NCBI GenBank assembly: GCA_021844645.1
Contig: JAKBTA010000071.1
Span: 1-6,776 of the forward strand
Reading direction: 5' to 3'
Source of the DNA: Nitrospirota bacterium
GTDB taxonomy: Bacteria > Nitrospirota_A > Leptospirillia > Leptospirillales > Leptospirillaceae
DNA length: 6,776 nt
Under the pieces are notes generated by a model that worked only from the letters and a program-made list of their open reading frames with translations, did no database searches and was not told where the DNA came from. Made by a program: the position numbers and the translations under genes. Every line of letters begins with the position of its first letter. Position 1 is the first letter of the stretch. This document shows positions 5,399 to 6,776 of this stretch, piece by piece.

Positions 5399-5403
5399 GA
5401 GGA
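5399..5403 (+). promoter_or_regulatory. Shine-Dalgarno that decides the queD TTG start
   Basis: GAGGA lies five bases before TTG at 5409. No in-frame ATG exists upstream in this stretch, and the family N-terminus begins exactly at this TTG. Confidence 0.6.
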
Positions 5404-5408
5404 ATCCC

Positions 5409-5804
5409 TTGTTCGACATCAGCGTCACAACCCAGTTTTCGGCCGCCCACCAGATCCCTGGATATCCCGGAGCATGTGCCAGACTCCATGGGCACAACTG
5501 GAAAGTCGAGGTCACCATCCGGGCCACTACGCTTGATCATCTGGGCATGGCACTTGACTATCACCAGGCGGAGATGATGCTCTCTCCCATTATTTCCGAG
5601 CTGGACCATACCCACCTGAACAACCACCCTTTCTTTTCGGACAAAACGACAACGTCTGAAAATGTGGCCTATTTTATTTATTCCCGGATGAAACAGGCCC
5701 TTCTCGACGATCCTCAGGCCAAAGAAAGAAAGCTTCACCTTGCTGCCGTTACAGTCTATGAAACGGATATCTACAGAACCACTTACCGGGAGACCGATGG
5801 CTGA
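5409..5804 (+). CDS. queD: 6-carboxytetrahydropterin synthase, QueD family
   Basis: A 131-residue cytoplasmic enzyme of the PTPS/QueD family. QueD converts 7,8-dihydroneopterin triphosphate to 6-carboxy-5,6,7,8-tetrahydropterin in the pathway to preQ0 and queuosine. The N-terminus MFDISVTTQFSAAHQI is typical. Zinc ligands are H14 (SAAH) and H27/H29. The catalytic cysteine C23 sits in C-A-R-L-H-G-H, the CxxxHGH spacing of QueD. GMALDY (about 46-51), LDHTHLN (65-71), the TSEN block (82-85) and VYETD (117-120) supply the remaining active-site and pterin-anchoring residues. Length is normal (about 120-140). It starts with TTG, supported by GAGGA at 5399-5403. Its TGA stop overlaps the next start (TGATG). 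No other queuosine genes are visible, and a related pterin role cannot be fully excluded. Confidence 0.92.
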   Translation: MFDISVTTQFSAAHQIPGYPGACARLHGHNWKVEVTIRATTLDHLGMALDYHQAEMMLSPIISELDHTHLNNHPFFSDKTTTSENVAYFIYSRMKQALLDDPQAKERKLHLAAVTVYETDIYRTTYRETDG

Positions 5805-6776
5805 TGGAAGGGAAAGACTCTCTTCTTTCGGTCAGGAACCTTACTGTCCGGATCAAAACTCCCCAGGGAGAGATCATCCCTGTCAGGGATCTTTCTTTTG
5901 ACGTTCACCCCGGAGAGATCCTTGCCATTGTAGGGGAGTCAGGTTCCGGAAAGACCCTCTCCGGCCTTTCCCTGCTCGGACTGACCCCAAAAGGATCAAC
6001 GATCCGGGGAGAGATCCTTCTCCGGGGAACCCCCCTCCAGGACCTGACCGAGCTCCAATGGAACACCATCAGGGGGGCCAGGATCGGACTGGTCTTCCAG
6101 GAACCTCAAAGCGCCCTGAACCCCATCCTCACCATCGGAACCCAAATCGAAGAAATCCTGAAAAGCCATCCCGGATGTGTCCAGATCGCTGATCAGACCG
6201 TTTTCATCCAGTCGCTTCTCAGCAGGGTAGGACTACAAAACCCTGACAGGATCGCAAAATCCTATCCGCACCAGCTCTCGGGAGGAATGAGACAACGAGT
6301 CATGATCGCCATGGCAACAGCGCTCGATCCGGAACTCCTGATTCTCGATGAGCCAACCACCGCTCTGGACGTGACGATGGCCACCCAGATTCTCTCATTG
6401 CTGATCGCAGAAAATCGGAAGCGCAACACCTCGATGATCCTCATTTCGCACGATCTGTCCGTGGTCAAAAACCGCGCGAGCCGGATTCTTGTTATGTATG
6501 CTGGCCGTATTATCGAGAAGTGCGACAGAAACCGTTTTTTTCATGATGGTCCGGACCACCCCTACAGCCAGGCCCTTCTCAAGTCGCGTCCGGAAGGCGG
6601 TACCTATACTCGCCATGATGGTCCCCTTGAAGCGATCGGTGGCCAGGTTCCACCTCTCTGGGAGCTTCCTCCGGGGTGCGCCTTCGCCCCCCGCTGCCCC
6701 CGTGCAGATGAACAATGCAGGACGTCGCTTCCCCCATGGAAACCTTATCCGCCGTCTGGACCTTCCCCTCTATCCC
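5804..6776 (+). CDS. OppD/DppD-like peptide ABC transporter ATPase, partial at right edge
   Basis: ATP-binding subunit of an oligopeptide/dipeptide-type ABC importer at the inner-membrane cytoplasmic face. 324 codons are visible and the frame is open at the window edge. Walker A is GESGSGKT (44-51), the Q-loop glutamine is Q99 (VFQEPQ), the signature is LSGGMRQR (158-165), Walker B is LLILDEPT (178-185), and the switch histidine is H216 (ISHD). The oligopeptide-transporter C-terminal domain follows: DHPYSQALL (251-259), VPPLWELPPGC and the cysteine motif C292/C298/C305. Single-domain OppD proteins are about 320-335 residues, so it is nearly complete, unless it continues as a two-ATPase fusion (YejF/GsiA type). 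The ATG at 5804 overlaps the queD stop by one base, with GGGAGA about ten bases upstream, suggesting translational coupling. Permease and binding-protein genes are not in the window, so the substrate is unknown. Confidence 0.93.
   Translation, partial: MEGKDSLLSVRNLTVRIKTPQGEIIPVRDLSFDVHPGEILAIVGESGSGKTLSGLSLLGLTPKGSTIRGEILLRGTPLQDLTELQWNTIRGARIGLVFQEPQSALNPILTIGTQIEEILKSHPGCVQIADQTVFIQSLLSRVGLQNPDRIAKSYPHQLSGGMRQRVMIAMATALDPELLILDEPTTALDVTMATQILSLLIAENRKRNTSMILISHDLSVVKNRASRILVMYAGRIIEKCDRNRFFHDGPDHPYSQALLKSRPEGGTYTRHDGPLEAIGGQVPPLWELPPGCAFAPRCPRADEQCRTSLPPWKPYPPSGPSPLS

Noticed and set aside
5369..5536. Short plus-strand ORF (ATG 5369, TGA 5534-5536) overlapping the queD start
   Set aside because: It is out of frame with queD, has no family resemblance and only a weak AGG upstream. 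Regulatory uORF function is possible but unsupported.

Overview
The window looks like a chromosomal segment of a Gram-negative bacterium of moderate GC. The Gram-negative call rests on a lipoprotein with a lipobox and a signal-peptide-bearing, beta-rich protein that looks like an outer-membrane barrel. Nothing here fixes the phylum; an acidophilic Nitrospirota or a proteobacterium would both fit.

Left part (1-2193, minus strand): remains of an integrated element. An IS1595/ISXO2-type transposase runs off the left edge. Its IS ends near 1020, only 26 bp behind the stop of a tyrosine integrase. The integrase is a pseudogene with a premature TGA, a +1 frameshift and a TAG just before the catalytic tyrosine. 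It starts 105 bp from the 3' end of an intact tRNA-Gly(GCC) (2194-2268), the classic layout of an island integrated in a tRNA gene. The island presumably extends leftward beyond the window, with the tRNA 3' end as one attachment site.

Middle part (2269-5016): likely host backbone. A Fur-family metalloregulator (plus strand) is divergent from the tRNA. It converges, with only 4 bp between stop codons, on a minus-strand pair: a putative outer-membrane beta-barrel protein followed by a YCF48/BNR-repeat lipoprotein. These two probably form a small cell-envelope operon of unknown function.

Right part (5027-6776): a noncoding divergent region of about 370 bp, then a plus-strand pair. A QueD-type 6-carboxytetrahydropterin synthase (TTG start) overlaps by one base an OppD/DppD-like peptide ABC transporter ATPase that runs off the right edge.

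The features are known families. The points of interest are the stepwise decay of the integrase, repeats near the tRNA attachment site, weak Fur-box-like sites, the envelope pair, and the unexpected queD-oppD coupling. I see no CRISPR array and no clear new defence or biosynthetic system.
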